Notes: generated from the letters alone by a model not told the origin. Shown: positions 49,658 through 62,275, counted from the stretch's first letter. The stretch: 64,000 nt of DNA from Brasenia schreberi (GCA_036023115.1 JAYKKT010000059.1:5726001-5790000), one strand, 5' to 3'. Translations and numbers: made by a program.

Positions 49658-52600
49658 ATGAGCAGTGGGTGCAGCATAGTATGGTTCAGAAGGGATCTGA
49701 GGATCGAGGACAACCCGGCTTTGTCTGCCGGGGTGAGGGCTGGCCCGGTGGTCCCCGTCTTCATATGGGCACCCGAAGAGGAAGGCCACTACTACCCGGG
49801 AAGAGCCTCTCGATGGTGGCTGAAGCAGAGCCTCGCCCACCTTGATTCCTCCCTCCGAACCCTCGGCGCCCGTCTCCTCACCCGCCGCGCCACAGACAGC
49901 GTCTCCTGCCTCCTCGACCTGGTCCGCTCCACCGGCGCCACCCAGCTATTCTTCAACCACCTCTACGGTTGAATTCGATTTCGCTCCTTCTCTCTGCTTT
50001 GCCTGTTCCTTAATTTAACCGTTGCCTTATCCTTTATCCTGTCTCTTTCTGTGGGCTATTTAATTCTCTTGATTTTCTTTCTCTGCGAATTGGGTGTTTT
50101 TTGCAGACCCCATTTCACTGGTGAGAGACCGCAGGGTTAAGGATGTGTTGGGGGCGCACGGCATCGCCGTGCGTTCGTTTAACGCCGATTTGCTTTACGA
50201 TCCGTGGGAAGTGATGGACGAGAGCGGAAGGGCCTTCACGACGTTTGCCGAGTTCTGGAGCAAGTGCCTCAGCATGCCCTATGATCCCGCGGCGCCTCTG
50301 CTTCCTCCAAAGGGGATAATTTCAGGTTCTTTCAACGTTTGTGTTGTGCTTCTCATGCAATTGTTCTGTTTGATGACAGTTTCTGCTTAGCTTGATTTGC
50401 TTGGTTAATTTAACTTGGAAAATGTTTGATGTGGTAAGTGATACGTTTTGGTTGTTCTTGGTTCGATGTGCTTCGGTTCAAGTGAATTTGAGGGAATTCA
50501 AATTCTCATTTTGAAATTCGCTTTAACGATGGTAGCTTGATTCTGCACCGAAAGATGCTCTTTTCCCACTGAGCTAGGAACCAAAACCTGGAGTAAGCAA
50601 GTGTTTCAATGACTTTACCATCCAATGGTTTCTTTCTACGTAATGTCTCTTTAATGGCCACATATATTTCTGGCCAAGGAATGGGAAATCTTTCTCCTGG
50701 TAAATGAATCAACTGCTTCATTTCTTCTCAGAAAAGCCATCCAATTACGAATGACTTCTGGTTCATTTTCTGTTAAGATCCACATGTTGGCATCACTGAA
50801 TAAGACATTCTTAGGTCTCCTTCTACATTGTTATTCGATCTCTGTACAATTAGGGTTACGGCAAGATAGTTGCATTGTGTGGTAGTCATGTAATTAGTAG
50901 AAAGTTTATCACTTGTCTTAATTTTCTTGTACCGCTGCATTCATCGGTGTTATGTTTTTTTCTTCCAACAAGAAGAAGGTGCTGTGAAATTAAGGCCACT
51001 CTTTTGATTGAAACTCAGTGGAAAGATGCAGAAGTAAGGCGGTAGCATAAAATCGATAATCTACCTGTTGTTGGAAGAGATGGATATGGAAGTTCACTCT
51101 CCAACTCTTCTATAGTTAATTTTTCTTTTCACGGGGTAGGGCGATTGTGCATTTTAGCTAACTTTGAGGAACAAGAAAAGGGTTGCCCTGTAGAATCCCA
51201 TAGAAAGAATCCGATCCTGCAGTTTGTTGGAGAATCTCTAGTCTGTCCAACTTTCTTGTTGAGTTGCAGTTTCTGCTTTTCAGGAGGTGCTTGGTCAATT
51301 TAACTTCGAAACTTATGATGTGGTAAGTGACACATTTTGGTTGTTCTCTGTTCGAGAATTGTTGTTCAGGCAGTCCATACCAACTATAAATAGGATGTCG
51401 TTCAGTTCAAGCGAATTTGAGGGAAGCAAAATCAGGCTACCCTATAACTCAAAGTCTCAAAGTATCATGTTTGGCCCTTTAACAATGATAGGTTAATTCT
51501 CAATCCCTCAAACATAAAAGAGACCCTCAATCGTTCAAATTCTCTCATCAGGTTCCCGCTTTCCAAGTTGGGAAATCCAATTTCTAGGTACAAGAATACA
51601 TATTCCATAACTTCCAAAATTACTGAAATTAAAATGTGAATGTGTTGATACATATAAGACGAGAGTGAATTCTTGAGAAATCTTTGCGTAAAAGCTCTCA
51701 TTGTCAATTGAATTCTTAAGAGTTTATCCAAACAAACAACGTAGTGTCTTATCTTGGACTAGAATTGTTCCATATTTTCTGCTGATGAGAAAGAACCCAC
51801 ACATGATCCCGGTAGCATATTTCTGAGCTTGGCTTCAAGATATGGAATAAATAAGCAATAGATGACTCTACCACCCTATTTATGCTGGCCTATGTAATCT
51901 CTCTTTCATGGTCATACATATTTCTGGCTAAGGAATAGGAAATCTTTCTCCTGGTGCATGTATAAACTGCTTCCTTTCCTCTGAGAAAGCCATCCAAATT
52001 TGTGATATCACTTCTCATTCCTCTGCTATTTCAAAGCCACATGTTGAAATCACTGAAAGACAGTCTCAGGTCTCCTCTGTTGTCATCCAATTTTGGTATA
52101 ATGAGGGTTACGAAAAGAATGGTTTCATTGTATATCAGGCATGTAACTAGTAGCAATTTTCTCACTTAACATGCGTTAATTTTCTTGTACTGCCATGTTC
52201 ATCGGTGTTACATTGTTTTTTTTCTCCTTCCAGAAGGGTTCCATCCTTTGATTGAAACTCGATGGAAAGAAGTACATGCAGGGGAAACCAATCCTTGTTT
52301 CCGGATAGAATCAGTAATGAATCGTGCAGGGGAACTTTCTAAGGGGATGGGCCATTATTAAATGAATCGTGCAAGATGACGTATTTAGACTACACATTGT
52401 TTCCTGATGGAACAGAGTATTGTAATCCACATCCTCTTGCTGGAAGAGATGGATATGGAAGTCCACCACCCAAATCTGCTAGTTTGACAGGGTAGATTTA
52501 GGCGATGCGCATTGAGTGGTAGTTTGAGGAAACCCTGCAAGAACAAAACTAGCCTGTAGAGTCTCACAGAATGAATGTCATCCTTCCTGGTTCACACATA

Positions 52601-54498
52601 TCAGACATGCTTCCACTACTTTCATATCTTTGCCTTTGCTTTGGTTCCTGAATCTCTGTCTGTGCGGTATATTTTTTTATGAGTTAAATCATATCACGAT
52701 TTTTCATGAATAAAGAACATCATCCTCTGGTATATGCTAGATACCTCCTGAGTCATCACAGTGTGTTCTATGGCCGGATGTTTCCATTATAACAACCTCA
52801 TCTTTCTCTCACTGTTTTGCTAAGTTCTGTTCCTCAAGTTCCAGATCACCATCATGGTTTTCTTATGTTTGTTATATCTGTTCCATAGAAAGACTGTCTG
52901 ATGTTAAGGTTTGTAGACAGTCTTTTCTGTAACTAGACTATACAATGTAGATGTATTTATTGATGTTTTGTTTCCTGTTCTTGTCTGGGACTGGTGACGA
53001 GAATACCTCATCAGATTGCATGTGTACATACTACAAATTTCTGTGATTGCTTAAGAAGCATTTGAAGTAATAAAAACATTGGGTGTTCTTTGTGAATCTA
53101 AATAGCATACAATTGGTAGGTTTCGCTACATCTGCAGACAGATACTATTGAGGTAAGAAATGGGATGTGACTCATAACAAGTGAATCCTTTACAAGTTAC
53201 ATGAGCTTGTTTTTGTGCAAAGAGTATATCGTGTCATAAACTGCTTGTTTAAACTTGATTTACACACTGTACAACTGTAAAACATAAAAACTGTCAGTTA
53301 TGATGCGCTATACTTTGGTGTTTGCAGCTGATATTTCGGTGTGCCACTCTGACAGACTAATGTTTGAGGATGAATCTGAAAGGGGAAGCAATGCCCTTCT
53401 TGCTAGGGCATGGTCACCAGGATGGAGCAATGCTGACAAAACGTTAGCCACATTTATTAATGGCTCATTGATTGATTATTCAACAAACCGTAGGAAAGCA
53501 GATGGTGCGAGTACATCGCATGATCGGATACGTGTTGTAGTTTCCAGTTTCTTTGTGAAGGTTCTGCTGCTTCCTTGGAGATGGGGGATGAAATATTTCT
53601 GGGATACCCTCTTGGATGCAGATCTTGAGAGTGATGCTCTTGGTTGGCAGTATATATCTGGCACTCTCCCTGATGGCCGTGAATTTGACCGAATAGATAA
53701 TCCACAGGCAAGTTTGACCCAAATGGAGAGTATGTTAGGAGGTGGCTCCCTGAACTAGCAAGGTTACCAACTCAATGGATACACCACCCATGGAACACAC
53801 CTGAATCAGTATTGGATGCCGCAGGAGTTGAACTTGGTTCAAATTACCCGTTTCCAATTGTAGAACTTTCAGCAGTGAAAGAAAGATTGCGAGAGGCATT
53901 GTCAGAGATGTGGCAGCTAGAAGCTGCCTCCGGTGCTGCAAATGAGAATGGAACAGAAGGACTAGGAGACTCATCAGAAGCACCTTCAGACCTCTACTAT
54001 CCAGAAGCAGACATGGAAGCCGATAATGAGCATGCAAGGATGAATACCACAAGAACAATCCGGAGACAGGAAGATCAAATGGTTCCCAGCATGAGCTCTT
54101 CTTTGTTCAGAGGCGAACCAGCAGAGCCTTTGATTTCATATCATGAAACATTGTCAGAAGATAATAGGCCTCAAGTTCCATCAACAGACAACATTAACCA
54201 TGAAATTCAAATAGAAGAAGTGGACATGGGTGTAAGAGAGAGGCAAACTTTTGGAGACGATGCTCAATTCCACAATATTAGTAGGTTGCAAGCTTCTGAG
54301 GGCTCTACCGCAGAATCATCTAGTGTCCAAAGAGAAAGGGATGGAAGTCTTGTTCCGGTGTGGTCACCATCATTATCAGGCCACTCAGAGCCACTCGTGG
54401 GTGAAGAATCTGCTACTGCAAGTAGTGAATCTCTGTTGCAAGGTCATCCTCAGTCTCATCAAGTCTTGAACTGGCAACAAATCTCACAGACTGGGTAG
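49658..54498 (+). pseudogene. CRY1: Cryptochrome 1 blue-light receptor, three exons, internally deleted
   Basis: CRY1 is a flavoprotein photoreceptor with a photolyase-like N-terminal region and a C-terminal tail bearing DAS motifs. Exons: 49658-49967 (IVWFRRDLRIEDNPAL, photolyase start), 50107-50325 (LLYDPWEVMDE, FAEFWSKCLSMPYDP), 53328-54498 (SNALLARAWSPGWSNADK, WRWGMKYFWDTLLDADLESD, SDALGWQYISGTLPDGREFD, DQMVPS, STAESSS, end NWQQISQTG). Near 53518 the sequence jumps in frame from NRRKADGASTS to HDRIRVVV, losing about 108 codons of the FAD-binding core. Near 53708, NPQ is followed by KFDPNGEYVRRW out of frame, with about 10 bp of exon and the usual intron there absent. Adding the losses gives about 678 codons, close to the normal 681. 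It cannot make a functional receptor as read. Confidence 0.9.
50400..52505. repeat. Diverged tandem duplication inside CRY1 intron 2
   Basis: Two blocks, about 50400-51115 and about 51290-52505, share many phrases in the same order: ATGTGGTAAGTGA, TTTCTGGC.AAGGAAT, GGAAATCTTTCTCCTGGT, CATGTAA.TAGTAG, CATTCATCGGTGTTA-like, and GGAAGAGATGGATATGGAAG. The intron (50326-53327) therefore grew by duplicating about 1 kb of itself. Copies differ by many substitutions and indels, so the event is old. Confidence 0.7.
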
Positions 54499-55334
54499 GC
54501 TAATTCTAGAAGTACTTGCTATTGAGCATCTGCCCAAATGTTCCAGGTAGTTATTGACTTCTGCTTTTGATACATATGTTCTTTGCCTTTTTATTTTAGG
54601 AAAAGGAGATTTACGTGTACCTATGTAACTTACGATGACATTAAATTTAGCTGCCTGTGTTTGATTTTTCAAATTTTCCATAAAAGCTACTGATCTTTTC
54701 CTTTAGATATATGGCTCACATAATTCTGCCTGGGGCGGGAACAAAACTGAATCTAGGACCTTGCTCATGGTCTATATTGAGCTTCTTGTATATAAAAGTG
54801 GTACCAATGGGAGTGAAATCCTTGACTACCCTCTGGCTGCCAGAGGCCCTTTCCACTATCTAGTTGCAGTACATCTTAAACTTCCACTGTATGAAAACCA
54901 TAACATGAAAGGCACTTCACAAATGGTCCTGTCTGTCTCTCCTATAAACACACACAAATGGATCAGGAAGATTCGGAGATTTGCATTGATGACCATTTCT
55001 TGTATATGTGTGAAAAGGCAGCACAGGTTCACTTGGAATTAACGACTTGCAACTGAAGGTCATTGGTTGGGCACTGCCATTCTGCCGTCTTCAGGGATCT
55101 TCATTGCAGTCATCTTGATCTAAAGACTACAGCACCTGCCGTTTCATCCTATTTTCTTGACAGATACATCTGTATGGTGGTCATTGTATCATAATGCTGT
55201 GACATGGTATAGTGAATTAACTGTGTTATCTTTTACAATAAGCTGGTGATTGTGGTTTTTTACTCGATTCAGTTTATGATCATATGCATTCTGTAAAACA
55301 AGTTTTCGCTATCTGTGGCCATTTAGAAGTAATG
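54499..55334 (+). other. Downstream of the CRY1 relic
   Basis: Presumed 3' UTR then intergenic. A 93-codon frame at 54761-55042 has no family resemblance. Confidence 0.5.
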
Positions 55335-55349
55335 CACCGTCTCATATTC

Positions 55350-55545
55350 ACCAAGGAGATGGCCATAAGGGATCACCCTTGCATGGTCGGTCCTAAAACC
55401 GGTTAAAGGAGGAGAGTTGTGTTAGGAGTGTAAAACTTTGTCAGACTTATTTGCTATTTAATCTACAAATTATGATAGGGCTATGTGGAAACAAAGAATT
55501 CATGTAGCCGACTCAATCTAGTATGGGGAAAAAGCTTACTTGTTA
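55350..55545 (+). mobile_element. SINE-like RTE derivative joining LINE 5' and 3' ends (copy 2)
   Basis: 15-bp TSD with one mismatch: CACCGTCTCATATTC at 55335-55349 and CACCGTCACATATTC at 55546-55560. It has the same architecture and the same 5'/3' junction (AAATTATGATAGGGCT) as 9232-9442, with about 15% difference and a shorter tail. Two copies with one junction and different target sites show that this is a mobile family, not two chance deletions. Confidence 0.88.
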
Positions 55546-55560
55546 CACCGTCACATATTC

Positions 55561-56315
55561 GATGCCTCTGGGTCCTTTGTGTCATTATCCTGATGTCTCT
55601 CTGCTGTATCTCACATGCCAACCTTGCACAGCAATATTGTGACCTTAGAAGCGGTGAAAGAGGCCACTGGCATCTTATGCTACCACCATCGTGTGAAATA
55701 GCTGGAAAATGACAACACCAAGGTTATGAAAATGTGATCATACTTTCTACACTTTCATCTCGAGCTCTGTTTTTCCTCTTTGTTTTTTGGAAGCTAAACC
55801 CACTAACATTCCCTTCTTCTTTTTCTTCTCTTACGAGAGGCTACAGCCAGATGCATGCCTGGGGTATCAAAGTCATGACCTTCAACTTGTGAGTTGACCC
55901 CTTAGCCAAGTGAACTATTGCTTTCTGTGCTCTGTGCATATTCACTTTCTGTTCCATGCAGCAAAGCTCGAAATCCTTGTATTCTCATCTTTCTGTAGCC
56001 TGGTTCGTAATGGTATGTTGCCTGGAATAGAGGTAGCAAAGACGGCTCTCCCCTATCTGCTCTCAAAACCTCTCCAGCAAAGTGGATCAAGGATCTGTCA
56101 CTCGCGTTACCTTTTAAGCCAAAGAACGACCAAAGAAATGTTTGAGAATGAACAGTCTCGAATTACTTCATCCTACAACTAGCCAGATCGTTTAAAAATA
56201 AAAAGATGATGTTTTGCAAAACCAAGTGTAAGAATCTCATCACTGTTTCATAGCGACATTGTTGTCATTTACAATGTTATGCTGTGGCCTCCCCAAATCC
56301 AAAAATTGCATTGGC
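55561..56315. other. Intergenic DNA with a possible SINE remnant
   Basis: Around 55845-55915 the minus strand carries GTTCACTTGGCTAAGGGG and AGGTCATGACTTTGATACC, an A-box/B-box-like pair. The rest has no recognised content. Confidence 0.4.
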
Positions 56316-56378
56316 GGGGTGGGGGGGGGGGGGAGAGGCGGTGACGCCTGAAACATAAACTCATATTAGGGGGGGGGG
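56316..56378 (+). repeat. Poly-G runs (13 and 10 G)
   Basis: Uninterrupted G at 56321-56333 (preceded by GGGG at 56316-56319) and at 56369-56378. Capable in principle of G-quadruplex formation, and also a place where sequencing often fails. Confidence 0.9.
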
Positions 56379-56504
56379 TCAGCCTACCCTTCATCGCCGT
56401 TGAACTCGATCTTGTGCTGGTACACGTACAAATTTCCTGGCTCCATCCCCAAGTGTCCTTTATGATTTGGAGAGACAAAAGTTGGGGATTTGTCTCTCTT
56501 CTTC

Positions 56505-56635
56505 TATTTTTGTTACAAGAGGAGGCCAAAGCCTAACAAACACGCCCACACATGCACCCTATGGGAGTTGAACTCCCCACCAGCAGCACTAGAGTGTCCT
56601 GCCGTTGAGCTAACACTCCCAGTGCTGGCCCGTTT
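56505..56635 (-). mobile_element. tRNA-derived SINE, copy P2
   Basis: The minus strand carries GTTAGCTCAACGGCAGGACA (A box) and GGGGAGTTCAACTCCCATAG (B box), then GGTGCATGTGTG and CCTCCTCTTGTAACAAA, matching copy P1 through both head and body. Confidence 0.75.
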
Positions 56636-58087
56636 GTTTCATTAATATTTGAACAAAGACAACAATCTGAGATCAGCAGATAGGGCTTTTTGAATATGAA
56701 CATGATTAAGTGACGAGTTATTGCACTTTCTTTAATAACAGTTAACAGGCAGGTCCTTTAAGTTGAGTATCATTACCCAAATGAAGTAGCCCTATAGCGA
56801 CATCTTGGGAACACAAGGTTGCACTGGGTTCAGTACCCGCCCATGTTCAACCTCGCGTTGACCCATCTGACATAACACATGGATCTCAGTTGTGACATAA
56901 TGGGTCCTTCTAGCAAAGATCAAAATCCCCTACTCGGAAGAAGCTCAAGGTGTTGTGTGTCTTATTGTAAACTATAGATATCAAGACGAGCACAAAACGA
57001 ATTCAAACAAGTTCAGCGAGCATAAATTGATTTCAGACTACCTCGGTTAGCTATATTAGAACCCGTCTCATTATTAAATAGTGAACAGCTCTTGAACATG
57101 TTCCGGACACAAATGTTCATAAATATACAAACACGAGCCAGCTCGTATGGAAAACAAGCCAAACATGGGCTGCCTGTGTTGGGTTTATTGAGCTTCTTCA
57201 CCAACTCTAAGGTCACGAGTTCAATACAAGAGATATGCATATATGGTAGGATCTGCCTAACCCTGCTTGCCAATCATAAAAACAATAACTCGCCTTCCTT
57301 CATGAACAAGACATGCATCCTTCAATTACATTGGTGCCCACGGTCGAGTTTTTGCTTTTGCACTTATATTGGTGCCCACTTGCTATGCTCGGATATCACT
57401 GGGCCTGAGCTCGTTGCTGCCGTCGCCGACGCCAGTGGCCTCGATTTCCTTGGAGCCCCCGACTGGGTTCTCTCTCTCTCTCGCACTTGGAAGCTCCACC
57501 TTGTTGTGATGCACCGATAACCTTTTATTATTTCTTCAAACATACGAATTGGCTGGTGAATCATATCCAGAGTACTTGGTCATCTTCCGTTACTCGGTTT
57601 CCCGGGGGTCCGTAGTTCAGTTTTATACGTGGCGCCTTATATTAGTGTTGAATTTGAAAGGGGCGCTTGAGGGAATGGGTGGGAAGCGGATTCTGGATTC
57701 TCGGTCACCAACCAAAAGCTAGAATCTTGAGTGGGGAGCTCGGAAAATTTTCTTGCTTTCCGTGGAGAAGATGGCCATCTTCAAGGATGTCACAATAACT
57801 ACACCCTTCTGAGTTGGACCACTTTGTGGATTGTATAGTTTTTGTGATTCTTCTAACTGAATGCATCTGATCAGGAGGATCCGGATCTGCTGAAGAAGTT
57901 GATAACAAGGACAAGAATTTTAACCAGCAGACCATTTGGCGTCGGGGTTGTGTTGGGATTTCTACGTGAGGAGAACATAAAGGTTATGTTGGAAGAGAAA
58001 ATCTCGGTGCTTCAAGTTTATTGGGGTGACTATCCTATGAACCTTGTAAATAAAGCCCATGAATACGGTGTCAGAGTTGTTCATCAG

Positions 58088-60234
58088 GTGAGTTTTCTTT
58101 ACCAACGTGCTGGTGTTTTTCTTGAATTTGATACACACGACCACCAAGAACGGTTACTGGTAACATCCTTCTCAGACGTGCAGATGGGTATATGAAATTA
58201 AGTGTATAAAGGTTAACTATGAGTCGTTTAAACAGAGGCAGCTGGGTTCTCACATACTTAACTGTTAATAGTAAGGGAGGTTTCGCTCCTCAGAGTATCA
58301 TTCTGCATCGTAATGAGTGAGGGGCTAGGTTTATAGGTGCTATGAACTGATATCTGATCAAATTCTTTAATCACCTAGAGGTTTAAGCTCTAATCTGATT
58401 GGCAATGCATGTATCTTTCTTCAGACAATTACTGGAGGTGTCTCCCCCTTGACGAGCAGAAACAGAGGGACAACTCTCTCTCTGTCGTAGGTTCTTTGGA
58501 GGCATGTACAGTACAGTTGCCTAATATTGGTGGATTAAACTTATTGGGAACGATGGAAGCAATTAAAAGTGTGAGAATCTTGAAAGTATATGGTTCATTT
58601 TCTGGGTAAAGGAGGTTCACTGTTTGAGGACAGTACAAAGTCAAAAGCATATGCAGGGTTATGCCCAAAACACATGGCATTGTACGAAAATCTGGTGTGT
58701 CTGCGTCTTGATTCTGGATTTTACGAACTGTATCTGCCTCGAGTAAATTGGTTTTCTTCACTTCAGTTTAGTCTTGATTTATCTTTCCAATTGTTCTCTC
58801 GTTGCTTCTGTAACAATCAACTGGTCCTCCAGTGATTCATCAGCGGCAGGGTGTTAACTTGAGTACCATCGCAAATCAGGTTGCTTTATCCCTTCTTTGG
58901 TGTCACACTGACATACCATTTCTGCATTGGATAAAAGGAAAATGATGTACAATGGTCATCTTTGATGTAGGTTACATCAAATCCACAAACTAAACTGGAC
59001 TAAGTGATTTTATCCAATCTCCCTTATAAAACAATTGAACCTCTATTTATTAGGAGGTAAACCTGAAACATTTGATTCTGGAAGCAGATCGACTTCACAG
59101 TGAGGGTCAAAATAAGGCACAACGGAGATCCAGAAAACTCATGTCCGGTTGAATCCTAGTCATCTTCTCACTTCTGATCTGCAGCAACCTGTTATATCAC
59201 AGTATACCTAGAAGAGGATAAACTGTTGACTTGGATTTTATGGTCTAACTACACTGTAAAATCCATCCTGTCCCAAGTTGCATTTGTGCATCATGATGAG
59301 AACATGCTTGGGATTACGGCCTCTTCTGAGATTGTCATAATCAACTAATTGTAGCTCTTACAAGGGATTATGGAGCACGTACAGTTAGCGTGCCAGCCAG
59401 GACTAGGAGGTCCATGGTTCCAATAGATTCATCTCCTAGATTGTGTAAAGACCATAACACTACACAAAGATGAGGACAAGGCTTCAAGAGATGCACGTCT
59501 TTGATGCAGATGTCCAAGTCGAGATGAAATGAGACTTGTATTCCTTCCAAGCAGTTGTAGTTCGAAGAGCTGCAGCCAATTCATCTTGATACAGCTTTAC
59601 TGAATAAAAGTTGAGCATACAAGTGATGGCACATGCAAAGAGTTTTCAAGCATTTCTGAGTCCATTTGTGAAATACTGAACACGCAATTTTATATGCTAG
59701 GATGGTTCTCTAGGTTTGTTCATGGTCAATTATGTTTCCATGGGGCACTTGAGAACTTTTCAGGCAGTTCTGCATCCTTTTGCATTTACAGAATACCGAG
59801 TAGGCAATTTTCATCCTAGAATACCTCTCTAGATTCGTCCATCGGTTTGCATCTCCTTCATTTTATAATTCAAGAACTGGAAACTCACCATGTTCCCGTG
59901 TTATTTTTCCATCAACAACACCTTCCATGAGATCAAAAGATAAACAACGCAACTCATGACATTTCACAGTATTGTGCTTTCCATGTATGGTTTTGTAGAC
60001 TGCTGTACGATGCCATTGCTGTTTTTACACGGTTGTCAATGGTTTGCAATTCCTTGACATTAGTATCTTAGGTTTTGTAGCCTACTGAGATGAAACTCTT
60101 TACTTTTTTTGTCTTATGGTTCTTTCCCTGATACTGTAATATGATTTTTGCTTGAGTTTATATTCTTATATGAGAAACATACTGATGCACTTCATAATCT
60201 TTTGAACATTTTCATGTTGTTTTCGTAATGGAAG
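58088..60234 (+). other. Intron 2 of the nitronate monooxygenase relic
   Basis: 2.1 kb without recognised elements. Short ORFs at 58409-58835 lack resemblance to known proteins. Confidence 0.5.
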
Positions 60235-60318
60235 GTTGGCAATTATGGAAGTGCAAAGAAGGCTGTCGATGCAATAATCGTGCAGGGATATGTAGCTGGT
60301 GGGCACGTTATTCGTAAG

Positions 60319-61763
60319 GTAACCTGCAGAATGCTTTATCTGTTATTATAGTCGAGCTGCATCTCATTATTTCCATTCATATTGATGTCCACTGCATGAA
60401 GTGAATATCTCTTTCTTGGCATTTTGACTAGCTTTGCCAGAAAGACAAAACATGTTGATAAAACTGATAAAACAATTATTAATATAAGAATAGCTGGAAT
60501 AAGGACCTTGGAGAAAATTTAGGATTTGAGTTAAATGTAAGCAGTGCTTTCTTGGTTCTCTATGTTTTTGTGCTTGTCCTTATTTTTCTGATTCTTACTG
60601 CAACACAACAATATAAGAAAATCTGTTAAAATACAGAAATGACACCAATGATCCTTTCATTTAGTTATGAAAGGAAAAACTGCCGGGGTCTGGGAAGCTT
60701 TGCAGTCCACTGAGGCGCCCTTGTCTCCAATGACCTTCTTCTTCTCGTATGGCAAGGTTATCCAACCTGGGCATATAATTCACGGCCTCCTTCAGCTTGA
60801 AGATCTTATGAATTCCATTTGCTGAGTAGACAGGGCAAAATGGTTAGGACTATATCTCAAGGGCCTCTCTCTCACAATGCTGTCTGCCTTCAATCCAGGT
60901 TGTGAAGCAGAGCATTGCATCACCATTGACTCCTTAACTAGGAGGGTTCAAATCGCAAGAAATCTGTTAATGTACAACAACAACTAAGCCTTTTCCCATA
61001 CTAGATGGGGCCAGCTACATGGATTTTTTGTTTCCACATAGCCCTATCAAGAAATCTGTCAAAGTACATCGAATAAAAGTGATTGATCAACATATCTACT
61101 GACCTTGTTTCTGTGCTCTTGTTTTTATGTGGAGATTGAGTGGTCAGGTCCACTGTTCTTCCTGCGATGGAGGCAGCACCATATAAGTATGGCACGGTTA
61201 TATTTGAGGATCTCAAAGCAGATTGACATGTTTGAATATAATTATGTCTGTAGAGTAGTATCAGTGTGTGGATATAATCAGATACAGTAGTCATTCATAT
61301 CATTTTGTAAACACAAACATTGATGATATTTCCTAAGGATATAAGTATAATCTTCGTGCAGAGAAACTCAGGCTCTCCTCAAAATCATTCTAGATACAAA
61401 CCAAACCATCTCATAATTTCATTGTGGGGGGAATTTTATTGCCTATGGAAAAGTTAGTATCCCAGCTTTTTAAGGACTTCTTTATTATTCATTTGAGATT
61501 GTAACTTGTATCATTTGAATCTTGTTTTTCTTGGCAAGATAATCAAATGTTTTGTTTCCTTTACCTTTTTTCAGAAGAAAAAGAGACTACCTTTGGAGCT
61601 ATTTTTCGAAAAAATATGCTATGTAAACACTGAATAGGGAAACATTATTACCAGAGACATGTTTTATGAAGAGAGACATCTGCTATTTGAGAAACAGTGG
61701 ATGGGGGTGGTTTAGATGCTGGAAAATGATCCCCAATCTGGAAATTTCAAAACAAAATTATAG
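60319..61763 (+). other. Intron 3 of the nitronate monooxygenase relic
   Basis: Holds the 72-bp LINE-tail insertion at 60976-61047. Nothing else was recognised. Confidence 0.5.
60976..61047 (-). mobile_element. Ultra-short (72 bp) RTE LINE 3'-end insertion
   Basis: Bracketed by 20-bp direct repeats with two mismatches: CAAGAAATCTGTTAATGTAC (60956-60975) and CAAGAAATCTGTCAAAGTAC (61048-61067). The insert is the terminal 72 bases of the LINE in minus orientation: ACAACAACTAAGCCTTTTCC through TTTCCACATAGCCCTAT. Confidence 0.88.
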
Positions 61764-62275
61764 AAGGTGGTTTTTGCAAAAGAAGGGGTGGTGCACTTCA
61801 TGGAAGAGTTCTGCTCCATTACCATTCCGCTTGCCTACTTCTCAAATGACAGAGCAGTGATTGCTGCTGGAGGTATTGTTGATGCACGTGGCTATGTTGC
61901 TGCTCTGGCACTCGGTGACAGAGGTGTTTGTCTTGGTACAAGGTTGGCACTTCAAAGCATTTGCTAGATTATGTAAATATACAAGCAAGAAGTCCCACCC
62001 TTTGAACATATGGATGCTGGTCAGAAGGGGTTTGATGGAAATGTACTCCTGTGTAGATTTGTTGCTGCGAGTGAAAGCCATGCTCATCCAGCGTACAAGA
62101 AAAAGATCACTGAAATGTCTGAAACTGAATATACCACTGTGTTTGGACGTGCAAGATGGCCTGGTGCACCACACCGTGTCCTGAAAACACCCTTTTTTGA
62201 TGAGTGGAAGCTTCTCCCAGATGGTGACAGAGGTGGACCAACCAGTCATTGGACGTTCCACAATACATGAAGTGG

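Larger units (their letters stand above)
57330..62275 (+). pseudogene. Nitronate monooxygenase (2-nitropropane dioxygenase type), decayed
   Basis: The family oxidises nitronates with FMN. Exons: about 57367-57466 (DITGPELVAAVADASG, LGAPDW; the usual N-terminal start is unrecognisable), 57875-58087 (EDPDLLKKLITRTR, RPFGVGVVLGFL, KISVLQVYWGD), 60235-60318 (AIIVQGYVAGGHVI, with the conserved GGH of the active site; four residues of the usual VDAGVDA are missing), about 61764-61942 (AVIAAGGIVDARGYVAALAL, flavin-phosphate loop; GVCLGTR), and 62057 to about 62275 (ESHAHPAYKKKITEMSETEY, FGRARWPGAPHRVL). A 1-bp shift near 62233 throws QPVIGRSTIHE out of frame, and the normal last 60 or so residues are absent. 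The region replacing LLPRVVDLVG is altered beyond recognition. Probably non-functional. Confidence 0.8.

Noticed and set aside
49453..49840. Minus-strand ORFs of 88-103 codons
   Set aside because: Antisense shadows of the GC-rich CRY1 exon 1 and its GA-rich leader.
53708..53760. GC-AG intron donor (CAG|GCAAGT) in CRY1
   Set aside because: The consensus is good, but the following bases encode the conserved KFDPNGEYVRRW stretch, so they are exon, not intron.
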